From assembly GCF_900100315.1 (NCBI RefSeq), contig NZ_FNFF01000003.1, positions 157,688-221,687 of the forward strand: a stretch of DNA of 64,000 nt, written 5' to 3'. This DNA comes from Streptomyces indicus. Lineage in GTDB: Bacteria > Actinomycetota > Actinomycetes > Streptomycetales > Streptomycetaceae. The notes under the pieces were generated by a model that saw only the letters and a program-made list of their open reading frames with translations, was not told the origin of the DNA and searched no databases. Positions 47,542 to 54,599 of this stretch are shown in pieces (position 1 is the first letter of the stretch; the number at the start of each line of letters is the position of its first letter). Both the position numbers and the translations under genes were made by a program.

Positions 47542-47569
47542 GGCCCGGGTGCGGTCGCGCACCCGGGCC
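47542..47569. terminator. Hairpin terminator between the membrane protein gene and HIT gene
   Basis: Twelve-base perfect arms (GGCCCGGGTGCG and complement) close a GTCG loop between convergent genes. Just upstream (about 47440-47535) short CGTTCAC(G/A)GCA repeats occur three times. Confidence 0.88.
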
Positions 47570-47584
47570 CCGAAGCATCAGAGC

Positions 47585-48133
47585 TCAGTCGACCGACCAG
47601 GCCTCCGCCAGCATCTTCCGTGTGTCGGCGAGCAGTTGCGGCAGGATCTTGGTGTGCCCGACCACCGGCATGAAGTTGGTGTCGCCACCCCAGCGCGGCA
47701 CGATGTGCTGGTGCAGATGGGCCGCGATGCCCGCGCCGGCCACGGTCCCCTGGTTCATCCCGATGTTGAACCCGTGGGCCCCGGACGCCGTACGCAGCGC
47801 GGTCATCGCCTGCTTGGTGAGCTCACCGAGCTCGGCCGTCTCCGGAGCGGTGAGCTCGGTGTAGTCGGCGACGTGGCGGTAGGGCACCACCATGAGGTGG
47901 CCGCCGTTGTACGGGTACAGGTTGAGCACCGCGTACACGTGCTCGCCGCGCGCCACGACGAGTCCGTCCTCGTCGGCCTTGCCCGGAATCGTGCAGAAGG
48001 GACAGCCGTCCTCGGCCCCGGGACCGGTGGGCTTGTTCTCGCCCTGGATATACGCCATCCGATGGGGCGTCCACAGGCGCTGGAACGCGTCCTTGGTCCC
48101 CACTCCGATCTGCTGCTCCGGCTCACTCGTCAT
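47585..48133 (-). CDS. HIT-family protein, Ap4A phosphorylase-like
   Basis: The start ATG 48133 gives 182 residues. The histidine triad HLHQHIVPRWGGDTNF is near residue 139, preceded by YAVLNLYPYNGGHLMVVPYRHVADY and GFNIGMNQGTVAGAGIAAH. RLWTPHRMAYIQGE and CPFC near the N-terminus match the mycobacterial homologue (Rv2613c), an Ap4A phosphorylase. It would degrade the dinucleotide alarmone Ap4A, a side product of synthetases such as the adjacent ThrS. The thrS-HIT-pgsA-acyltransferase-pimA order is conserved in mycobacteria but is split here by inserted genes. ATG 48145 is an alternative start. Confidence 0.93.
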   Translation of the reverse strand: MTSEPEQQIGVGTKDAFQRLWTPHRMAYIQGENKPTGPGAEDGCPFCTIPGKADEDGLVVARGEHVYAVLNLYPYNGGHLMVVPYRHVADYTELTAPETAELGELTKQAMTALRTASGAHGFNIGMNQGTVAGAGIAAHLHQHIVPRWGGDTNFMPVVGHTKILPQLLADTRKMLAEAWSVD

Positions 48134-48212
48134 GCTGTGCAGCATATGGCTTCGCCCGTTCGGAGCGTGTCGCCGGGGCCCGTCCGCCGACGGCTCCGGA
48201 GAAGCTGGCCGG

Positions 48213-48875
48213 ATGGAAGACCAGAGCCACGAGGAGCGCTGGCGGCAGCGCACCGAGATCCCGCTCGCCGTCGCCTCGCTGCTGTTCCTCGGCGCGTATG
48301 CGACCCGGGTGCTCGCGCACGGCCTGCCCCAGCCCTGGCGCGACGTGTGCGTGGTGGTCGCGCTCGCCACGTGGGCGCTGTTCGCGGTGGACTACGCGGT
48401 GCGCTGGCGCATGAGCGGGCTCGGCCTGAAGTACGTCCGCACGCACGGCCTCGACACCCTCGTGCTGCTTCTGCCCCTGCTGCGTCCGCTGCGGGTGGTC
48501 CGGCTCTACGAGGCCGTGCAGATGCGGCACGGAGAACCGCGCCTGACCCTGTACGCGCGCGTGATGGTGTACGCGGGCCTGTCCGCCGTACTGCTCGGCT
48601 TCTCCGGCGCGCTCGCCGTCTACCAGCACGAACACGCGGCCCCTGGCGCGAACATCCGTACCTTCGGCGACGCGGTGTGGTGGACCTGCACGACGCTCTC
48701 CACCGTGGGCTACGGCGATCTGGCCCCGGTCACCTTCGTGGGCCGCCTCGTCGCGATCGGCCTGATGGCCTGCGGGCTCGGGCTGCTCGGTGCGGTCACC
48801 GGTTCGTTCTCGTCCTGGCTGATCCAGGTGTTCACGCTGGAGGGCGACAAGCGCGAGCAGCGCGGCAGGCACTGA
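48213..48875 (+). CDS. Potassium channel family protein
   Basis: The 220-residue protein from ATG 48213 has a voltage-sensor-like N-terminal half (four hydrophobic segments; RPLRVVRLYEAVQMRHG resembles a degenerate S4/linker) and a pore module: TM (VYAGLSAVLLGFSGALAVY), pore helix DAVWWTCTTLST, selectivity filter TVGYGD at 164-169, and an inner helix. It should form a tetrameric K+-selective channel. It lacks a regulatory RCK domain. The stop codon lies in a 25-bp tandem repeat. Confidence 0.92.
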   Translation: MEDQSHEERWRQRTEIPLAVASLLFLGAYATRVLAHGLPQPWRDVCVVVALATWALFAVDYAVRWRMSGLGLKYVRTHGLDTLVLLLPLLRPLRVVRLYEAVQMRHGEPRLTLYARVMVYAGLSAVLLGFSGALAVYQHEHAAPGANIRTFGDAVWWTCTTLSTVGYGDLAPVTFVGRLVAIGLMACGLGLLGAVTGSFSSWLIQVFTLEGDKREQRGRH

Positions 48876-48917
48876 GCTCCTGACTCGCGGCCGGCACTGA
48901 GCGCCTGACTCGCGGCC
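48868..48917 (+). repeat. 25-bp tandem duplication across the stop codon of the channel gene
   Basis: Copies at 48868-48892 and 48893-48917 differ at one base (T/G). A partial third copy (CCACTGA) follows. The first copy contains the TGA of the channel gene. Confidence 0.88.
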
Positions 48918-48937
48918 ACTGAACCCCTCACAACGGC

Positions 48938-48970
48938 ACGAGGCCCCGGACAGCTCGTCCGGGACCTCGT
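48938..48970. terminator. Hairpin terminator between channel gene and thrS
   Basis: Fourteen-base arms (48938-48951 and 48957-48970) pair with one mismatch around AGCTC, between convergent genes. Confidence 0.85.
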
Positions 48971-48992
48971 ACGAAACAGATAGTGCCGCTGC

Positions 48993-50972
48993 TCAGACCT
49001 GCGCCCGCTCCTCGACCACCTTCACGATCTTCGCGATGGCCTCGTCGACCGGGATGCCGTTCTCCTGCGAGCCGTCGCGGTAGCGGAAGGACACCGAACC
49101 GGCGTTCATGTCCTCGTCGCCCGCGATGACCATGAAGGGCACCTTGGCCTTCTGCTGGTTGCGGATCTTCTTCTGCATACGGTCCGAGGACGAGTCCACC
49201 TCGACCCGCAGACCCTGCGCACGGGCCTTGGCCGCGAACTCCTGGAGGTACTCCACGTGCGCGTCACCGATCGGGATGCCGACGGCCTGCACGGGCGCGA
49301 GCCACGCCGGGAACGCACCCGCGTAGTGCTCCAGGAGCACACCGAAGAACCGCTCGATCGAGCCGAACAGCGCGCGGTGGATCATCACGGGCTGCTGACG
49401 CGAGCCGTCCGCCGCGGTGTACTCCAGGTTGAACCGCTTGGGCTGGTTGAAGTCGACCTGGATGGTGGACATCTGCCAGGACCGGCCGATCGCGTCCTTG
49501 GCCTGCACGGAGATCTTCGGCCCGTAGTACGCGGCGCCGCCCGGGTCGGGCACCAGCGGAAGGTTCTGCTTCTCGGCCGCGAGGCGCAGCGCCTCGGTGG
49601 CCTCGGCCCAGTCCTCGTCGCTGCCGATGAACTTGTCGGAGTCGTCGCGGGTGGACAGCTCCAACTCGAACTCGTTAAGACCGTAGTCCCGCAGCAGGTC
49701 GAGCACGAAGGTCAGGAGCGTGTCGAGCTCCTGCGGCATCTGCTCCTTGGTGCAGTAGATGTGCGAGTCGTCCTGGGTGAAGCCGCGCGAGCGGGTCAGG
49801 CCGTGCACGACGCCCGACTTCTCGTACCGGTACACGGTGCCGAACTCGAAGAGCCGCAGCGGCAGTTCACGGTAGGAACGCCCGCGGGACTTGAAGATCA
49901 GGTTGTGCATCGGGCAGTTCATCGCCTTGAGGCGGTAGTTCTGCTCGTCGAACTCGATGGGCGGGAACATGCCCTCCGAGTAGTGCGGCAGGTGACCCGA
50001 GATCTCGAAGAGCTTCTCCTTCGAGATGTGCGGGGTGTTCACGAACTCGTAGCCGGAGGTCTCGTGCGCCTTGCGCGAGTAGTCCTCCATGACCTTGCGG
50101 ATCACACCGCCCTTGGGGTGGAAGACCGCGAGGCCGGGGCCAAGCTCCTCCGGGAAGGAGAACAGGTCGAGCTCGGCGCCGAGCTTGCGGTGGTCGCGCT
50201 TCTCGGCCTCGGCGAGGAACTCCAGGTAGCCCTTGAGCTCGTCCTTCGAGGGCCAGGCGGTGCCGTAGATGCGCTGGAGCTGCGGGTTCTTCTCGCTGCC
50301 GCGCCAGTACGCGGCGGCCGAGCGCATCAGCTTGAACGCGGGGATGACACGGGTGGTCGGCAGGTGGGGACCGCGGCAGAGGTCCTTCCAGCACAGGTCA
50401 CCGGTCTTGGCGTCCAGGTTGTCGTAGATGGTCAGCTCGCCGGCGCCCACCTCGGCGTCCGCGCCGTCAGCGGCCTGCGCGGCATTGCCCTTGAGGCCGA
50501 TGAGCTCCAGCTTGTACGGCTCGTCGGCGAGCTCGACGCGCGCGTCCTCGTCGGTGGTGACCCGGCGCGAGAAGCGCTGGCCCCGCTTCTGGATCTCCTG
50601 CATCTTCTTCTCGATGCGCTTGAGGTCCTCGGGGGTGAAGGGCTCCTTGACGTCGAAGTCGTAGTAGAAGCCGTCCTTGATGGGCGGGCCGATGCCCAGC
50701 TTCGCCTCGGGGAACAGCTCCTGCACGGCCTGCGCCATGACGTGCGCGGTGGAGTGGCGCAGGATGTTGAGCCCGTCCTCGGAGGAGATCTCGACACCCT
50801 CGACCTCGTCGCCGTCGGCGAGCTCGTACGCGAGGTCCTTCAGCTCACCCGCGACACGGGCGGCGACGATGGTGCGCTCGCCGGCGAAGAGCTCCGCCGC
50901 CGTGGTGCCCGTGGTCACCACGCGCTCTTCCCGCTCGGAATCGCGTTGGATGATCACACGGACGTCAGACAC
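48993..50972 (-). CDS. thrS: Threonyl-tRNA synthetase
   Basis: The 659-residue enzyme starts at GTG 50972 behind AGGAGAGA. It has a TGS domain, the editing domain with [16 protein letters not shown], and the class II core with [26 protein letters not shown], zinc ligand Cys in [50 protein letters not shown] (motif 2), and motif 3 [23 protein letters not shown]. The C-terminal anticodon domain is complete. I looked for a T-box leader in the 162 bp upstream and saw none. Confidence 0.98.
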   Translation of the reverse strand: MSDVRVIIQRDSEREERVVTTGTTAAELFAGERTIVAARVAGELKDLAYELADGDEVEGVEISSEDGLNILRHSTAHVMAQAVQELFPEAKLGIGPPIKDGFYYDFDVKEPFTPEDLKRIEKKMQEIQKRGQRFSRRVTTDEDARVELADEPYKLELIGLKGNAAQAADGADAEVGAGELTIYDNLDAKTGDLCWKDLCRGPHLPTTRVIPAFKLMRSAAAYWRGSEKNPQLQRIYGTAWPSKDELKGYLEFLAEAEKRDHRKLGAELDLFSFPEELGPGLAVFHPKGGVIRKVMEDYSRKAHETSGYEFVNTPHISKEKLFEISGHLPHYSEGMFPPIEFDEQNYRLKAMNCPMHNLIFKSRGRSYRELPLRLFEFGTVYRYEKSGVVHGLTRSRGFTQDDSHIYCTKEQMPQELDTLLTFVLDLLRDYGLNEFELELSTRDDSDKFIGSDEDWAEATEALRLAAEKQNLPLVPDPGGAAYYGPKISVQAKDAIGRSWQMSTIQVDFNQPKRFNLEYTAADGSRQQPVMIHRALFGSIERFFGVLLEHYAGAFPAWLAPVQAVGIPIGDAHVEYLQEFAAKARAQGLRVEVDSSSDRMQKKIRNQQKAKVPFMVIAGDEDMNAGSVSFRYRDGSQENGIPVDEAIAKIVKVVEERAQV

Positions 50973-51134
50973 TGGTCTCTCCTAGCTGAAGGGGTCGCGT
51001 CGCCGTACGAATGGCCACGCAGGGGGAATCGTACCGAGCCGACCCCACCGATCGCGAAACGGTTAACCGCACCCCATCAGCACCGGTCGACCACACCTCA
51101 CCAGCACCGGCCCCGCCGCCTCGGCGCTGTCCGC

Positions 51135-52367
51135 TCAGTCCCCGTCCTCCCCGCTGCACGCCTCCTCGAAGAAGTCGAGGTTCTCCTGGAGCGACTTCAT
51201 CATCCGGTCCCGTACCGCCTCGTCCACCTGTACCGGCACCACATGCGCGGCGCCGGTCAGCCGCCGGAACCCGCCCCTGCTCTCGAGCCGACCGCTGACC
51301 CGGATCGGCAGCCCGACCAGATGCGCGCTGCCCGCGATCCGGTACGCCTCCTCGTCCAGCGAGAGCCGCACATGCGGCACGTCCGCGCCCGCCAGCACCC
51401 TGAGCCGCACCGTGCCCGTCCCGCGCGGCCCGCTCCGGCGCATCCGGACCACCGTCCCCGTGATCCGTACGGGAAGGGCGGGCTCCTCGTGCCGGAAGCG
51501 CTCACCCGCCTCCCGCAGCACCGCGAGATCACCTGGCGAGAACTCCACCGGCTCGGGCCGCGGCGCGCACCCCTCCGGCACGCCGGCCGCGGGCGCCCAG
51601 GCGAAGGCGACCCGCGCGCCCTCGGTGCCGCGCACCAGCGCGACGACCGCCTCGGTCAGCTCCTGGCTGACGCCCGCCTCGACCGCGGTGTCGAAGGCCT
51701 CCATGCCGCCCGTGGCCCGCTGGTAGTCGATGGCCTCCCTGGTCGCGTACAGCGCGTGGTGCAGGCGTACGACGAGGGGGCGTCCACTCTCCACCGGCAC
51801 GAACGCGGCCAGCTCACGGCCGCCGGGCGCCGGTCCCACCAGCAGGTTCTCCAGCGAGGCCGCGGCCGGGCGCCGGTGGCGCGCGCCGTAGTAGCCGGCG
51901 CGGCCGCGCACGGCGAGCGCACCGGCGATGAGCATCTTCCTTGCCGCGCCGCGCAGTTGCTCCTCCACCACCCAGGGCGCGGTGCCCGCGGGCCCCGGCG
52001 GCACATCGCGCGACCAGCGGATCTCGTCGCTGGGCAGCGCGAGCGCCACCAGGACGTCGCGCGCGGAGGGCGCGGCGCTGCGCGAGAGCGCGAGCAGCGC
52101 CTCGTCGAGCAGGTCCTCGCTGTCGGGGAAGGCCCGGCTCTCGGGCACGAGCAGGCTCGTACCGGAGGAGCCGCCGGGCGGGGTCCAGCGCGCATAGCGC
52201 CCCGCCGCGCCACCGCGCCGCCGCCAGCCGTGCCGGTCCAGCAACTCACCGAGCACAGCAGGGTCTACCCGCGTAGCCCCGGCAGCGGGTTCGAACCCCT
52301 CGACCGGGTGCGGCCGCAGCGGTTCATCGGCCGGACGGTGCGGCCCCGAAGGCTTGCGAGACGTCAT
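51135..52367 (-). CDS. Protein of unknown function paired with a DUF4365 nuclease
   Basis: The 410-residue protein starts at ATG 52367 behind GGGAGG and overlaps the DUF4365 stop by four bases. Residues 35-80 contain VLGELLDRHGWRRRGGAAGRYARWTPP, a small domain with a conserved-looking W-R-R-x-G pattern. The middle is helical. Residues about 298-380 (PVRITGTVVRMRRSG, RLRVLAGADVPHVRLSLDEEAYRIAGSAHLVGLPIRVSGRLE) alternate short strands in the manner of an OB-fold, a nucleic-acid-binding candidate. The end is acidic. I recognise no family. Strict coupling to the predicted nuclease suggests a partner or control subunit; this is inference. Confidence 0.8.
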   Translation of the reverse strand: MTSRKPSGPHRPADEPLRPHPVEGFEPAAGATRVDPAVLGELLDRHGWRRRGGAAGRYARWTPPGGSSGTSLLVPESRAFPDSEDLLDEALLALSRSAAPSARDVLVALALPSDEIRWSRDVPPGPAGTAPWVVEEQLRGAARKMLIAGALAVRGRAGYYGARHRRPAAASLENLLVGPAPGGRELAAFVPVESGRPLVVRLHHALYATREAIDYQRATGGMEAFDTAVEAGVSQELTEAVVALVRGTEGARVAFAWAPAAGVPEGCAPRPEPVEFSPGDLAVLREAGERFRHEEPALPVRITGTVVRMRRSGPRGTGTVRLRVLAGADVPHVRLSLDEEAYRIAGSAHLVGLPIRVSGRLESRGGFRRLTGAAHVVPVQVDEAVRDRMMKSLQENLDFFEEACSGEDGD

Positions 52368-52930
52368 GGTCTGCCTCCCGTCCCGACCCGCGTCATGATC
52401 TCGCAGAGCGCCCGGTCGTCGAATATCCGTGAGGTCGGTATGCGTACGGTGGTCCGGCGCCGGCCGGTGATCCGGTGGCCGGCCAGGTTGACCCAGTAGC
52501 AGCAGTGCCGCAGGTCGAGCCGGTCGTGGCTCGCTCTGAGCCAGTCGTCCTGGGAGCGCGGCACGAGCATCACCACCAGGATCTTGTGCACCGACACGGG
52601 AGTGCGGGCCAGCTTCGCCAGGTGCTCGTTGTCGAGCGTGAACGAGAAGGCGGTGCCAGGGGGGTTGGGCGCGATCTGGTACGTGGCCTTGAGCTGCACC
52701 TTGATGGTGACCTCGTCGTCGATCGCGTGCCCGGGGGCGCTGTGGCTGACGTGCCAGTCGATCCCGTTGTCCGGGAAGGGCTGCGACAGCGAGCACCCCG
52801 CGGCGGCCGCCACGGCATGCAGATAGCCCACCTGGAGGGTCTCCATGCAGGCGGTGGTGGCGAGGGTGCCGCGCAGCGGTGCAGTCCGCTCGGGCAGCAG
52901 CCCACCTCGTTCGGGCTGCGCGAGCGCCAT
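52364..52930 (-). CDS. DUF4365 protein, predicted PD-(D/E)XK nuclease
   Basis: The 188-residue protein from ATG 52930 has a first helix with Glu30 (CMETLQVGYLHAVAAAAGC), then DNGIDWHVS with Asp58 and VTIKVQLKATYQ with Gln79-x-Lys81. Glu, Asp and QxK at this spacing are the restriction-endonuclease-like fold signature used by Mrr-type and archaeal junction nucleases. DUF4365 is the Pfam family with the conserved GxD and QxK motifs. The C-terminus (VHKILVVMLVPRSQDDW, CCYWVNLAG) is typical of the family. It is the first gene of a two-gene unit divergent from a DEDDh exonuclease. Its substrate is unknown. Confidence 0.85.
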   Translation of the reverse strand: MALAQPERGGLLPERTAPLRGTLATTACMETLQVGYLHAVAAAAGCSLSQPFPDNGIDWHVSHSAPGHAIDDEVTIKVQLKATYQIAPNPPGTAFSFTLDNEHLAKLARTPVSVHKILVVMLVPRSQDDWLRASHDRLDLRHCCYWVNLAGHRITGRRRTTVRIPTSRIFDDRALCEIMTRVGTGGRP

Positions 52931-52954
52931 GGTCAACGCGCCTTCCGTGTCGGG

Positions 52955-52973
52955 CATATGGCCGGGCCATGTG
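52955..52973. promoter_or_regulatory. Palindrome upstream of the DUF4365 gene
   Basis: CATATGGCC and GGCCATGTG face each other around one G, 8 of 9 positions symmetrical, 25 bp upstream of the nuclease ATG and in the gap shared with the divergent exonuclease gene. It could be an operator. Confidence 0.45.
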
Positions 52974-53131
52974 ATCGAAAAGTGAGGATTCTCCCGCGAC
53001 GGACGGTCAACTCCCGTTTCCGTCACTTGTGTTGTGACCGGTCGGCATACGCCGCAAACGGTCCGGGCATCACCAGGTCGGGGCAGGGGTAGCGCATCAT
53101 CTGCCAGGAGTGAACAGGGAGTTGCATCACT

Positions 53132-53857
53132 ATGACGTGCTGGTACGAGGGACCCCTGGCCGCCTTCGACACCGAGACCACCGGCGTGGACGTGGAGAAC
53201 GACCGGATCGTGTCCGCCGCGATCGTGGTCCAGGACTCCGCGGGCGCACGGGTGCGGTCGACCCGCTGGCTGGTCAACCCGGGCATACCGGTGCCCGCGG
53301 GCGCGACGGAAGTCCACGGCCTGACCGACGAGCATCTGCAGCGCAACGGCCGCTGGCCCTCCCCCGTCATGGAGGAGATAGCCCGCGAACTCGCCGAACT
53401 CACCGCCTCCGGACGCCCGTTGGTGGTCATGAACGCACCGTTCGACCTCACGCTGCTCGACCGCGAGCTGCGCCGCCACCGCGCGTCCTCGCTGGGCCGC
53501 TACCTGCAGAACCACCCGCTGTGCGTGCTCGACCCGCGCGTCCTCGACAAGCACCTCGACCGCTACCGCAAGGGCCGCCGTACCCTGACCGACCTGTGCG
53601 AGCACTACGGCGTGGAGCTGACGGGAGCGCACGACGCCGCGGCCGACGCCCGGGCCTCGCTGGACGTCATCCGCCAGATCGGCCGCCGCTTCGCGGCCCG
53701 CCTCGAACGCCTCAACCCGGCCGAGCTGCACTCGCTCCAGGCGGTCTGGCACGCGGCCCAGGCCCGCGGCCTGCAAGCCTGGTTCGCCCGCACGGGCACC
53801 CACGAGGCGGTGGACCCGGCCTGGCCCCTCCGCCCGGAGATGCCGGCCGCGGCCTGA
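53132..53857 (+). CDS. DnaQ-like 3'-5' exonuclease (DEDDh)
   Basis: The 241-residue protein has all five catalytic residues: Asp13 and Glu15 in AFDTETTG, Asp105 in NAPFDLTLLDRE, His167 and Asp172 in GAHDAAADARAS. The C-terminal about 60 residues (LNPAELHSLQAVWHAAQARGLQAWFARTG) form the extension common in actinobacterial family members. It should degrade DNA or RNA ends with two metal ions. It is not polymerase-linked. It is divergent from the DUF4365 unit with a 201-bp shared upstream region. Confidence 0.93.
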   Translation: MTCWYEGPLAAFDTETTGVDVENDRIVSAAIVVQDSAGARVRSTRWLVNPGIPVPAGATEVHGLTDEHLQRNGRWPSPVMEEIARELAELTASGRPLVVMNAPFDLTLLDRELRRHRASSLGRYLQNHPLCVLDPRVLDKHLDRYRKGRRTLTDLCEHYGVELTGAHDAAADARASLDVIRQIGRRFAARLERLNPAELHSLQAVWHAAQARGLQAWFARTGTHEAVDPAWPLRPEMPAAA

Positions 53858-53887
53858 GCCCGCCGCGCGAGCGGATCCCGGACATGC

Positions 53888-53922
53888 AGAAGGCCGGTCC
53901 GTCATCGACGGACCGGCCTTCT
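53888..53922. terminator. Perfect hairpin terminator between exonuclease and tRNA-Val
   Basis: Sixteen-base arms (AGAAGGCCGGTCCGTC and complement) close an ATC loop. It ends both the exonuclease gene and the leftward tRNA-Val gene. Confidence 0.93.
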
Positions 53923-53927
53923 CCCGG

Positions 53928-53999
53928 TGGGCGATACTGGGTTCGAACCAGTGACCTCTTCGGTGTGAACGAAGCGCTCTCCCACTGAGCTAATCGCCC
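53928..53999 (-). tRNA. tRNA-Val, anticodon CAC (copy 1)
   Basis: The 72-nt cloverleaf has acceptor GGGCGAT/ATCGCCC, D-arm GCTC...GAGC, anticodon stem CTTCG/CGAAG with loop TTCACAC, and T-arm with GTTCGAAC. The anticodon CAC reads GTG. CCA is not encoded. It is identical to the copy at 57126-57197. Confidence 0.96.
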
Positions 54000-54051
54000 G
54001 GGAACGCACTGAACCATACAGGTCGGAGCGGGTGAGGTTCAAACTCGTTGC

Positions 54052-54498
54052 TCACCCCGCCTGCAGATAACCGGCCAGCCCCCGCCTCCCGCTGCGCATC
54101 ATCAGCGCGTGGTTCAGCAGGAACACCGGCCGCCCCGGCACGGCGAAGGTCCGCATCAGCCCACGCTCGACGTCCACCTCTTGCTCGTAGACGGCACGCG
54201 TACCGCCGTCGTGCGAGCCCACGGTCCACCGGGCCCACCCGCGCAGGTCCCCGCTCGCGGCCACTTCGAGCACGCCCGCCGCCGGGTCACGGCGTGTCGA
54301 GCGCACGGTGACGAGCAGCTCGTACGGCAGGAAGGACCTGATCCGTACGACCCCGGTGTCCTCGTCGTGCCGGACCGTCTCGCGGATCTCCCGCCACCAG
54401 GAGGGATACGACTCCACCGCCTCGAGCACCGCGAACACCGCCTCCGGCGTGGCCGGCAGATCCCAGACGCTCCGGAAGCAGTAGTGGCTCCAGTCCAT
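54052..54498 (-). CDS. SRPBCC (START/cyclase-like) family protein
   Basis: The 148-residue protein starts MDWSHYCFRSVWDLPATPEAVFAVLEAVESYPSWWREIRET, the standard beginning of a polyketide-cyclase/dehydrase-like SRPBCC fold, with VRSTRRDPAAGVLEVAASGDLRGWARWTV and the long C-terminal helix MRTFAVPGRPVFLLNHALMMRSGRRGLAGYL. The fold makes a hydrophobic ligand pocket. The ligand is unknown; nothing nearby suggests a biosynthetic cluster. Confidence 0.88.
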   Translation of the reverse strand: MDWSHYCFRSVWDLPATPEAVFAVLEAVESYPSWWREIRETVRHDEDTGVVRIRSFLPYELLVTVRSTRRDPAAGVLEVAASGDLRGWARWTVGSHDGGTRAVYEQEVDVERGLMRTFAVPGRPVFLLNHALMMRSGRRGLAGYLQAG

Positions 54499-54599
54499 GC
54501 CCCCAGTGTCACGCCGGGGCGTACTCAGGGGGAGGTGAGTACGGGAGATGAGTACCTGAGCGCATCCGCCGCGGTGTGCCGCGGACCACACTCCGTCGT

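Noticed and set aside
50973..51134. Possible T-box leader of thrS
   Set aside because: No T-box core or specifier hairpin is visible in the 162 bp; only short CA(T/C)CAGCACCGG repeats are present.
49257..52499. Open frame of about 1080 residues antisense to thrS and its neighbour
   Set aside because: It crosses two well-supported genes and a gap, with biased composition and no ribosome site.
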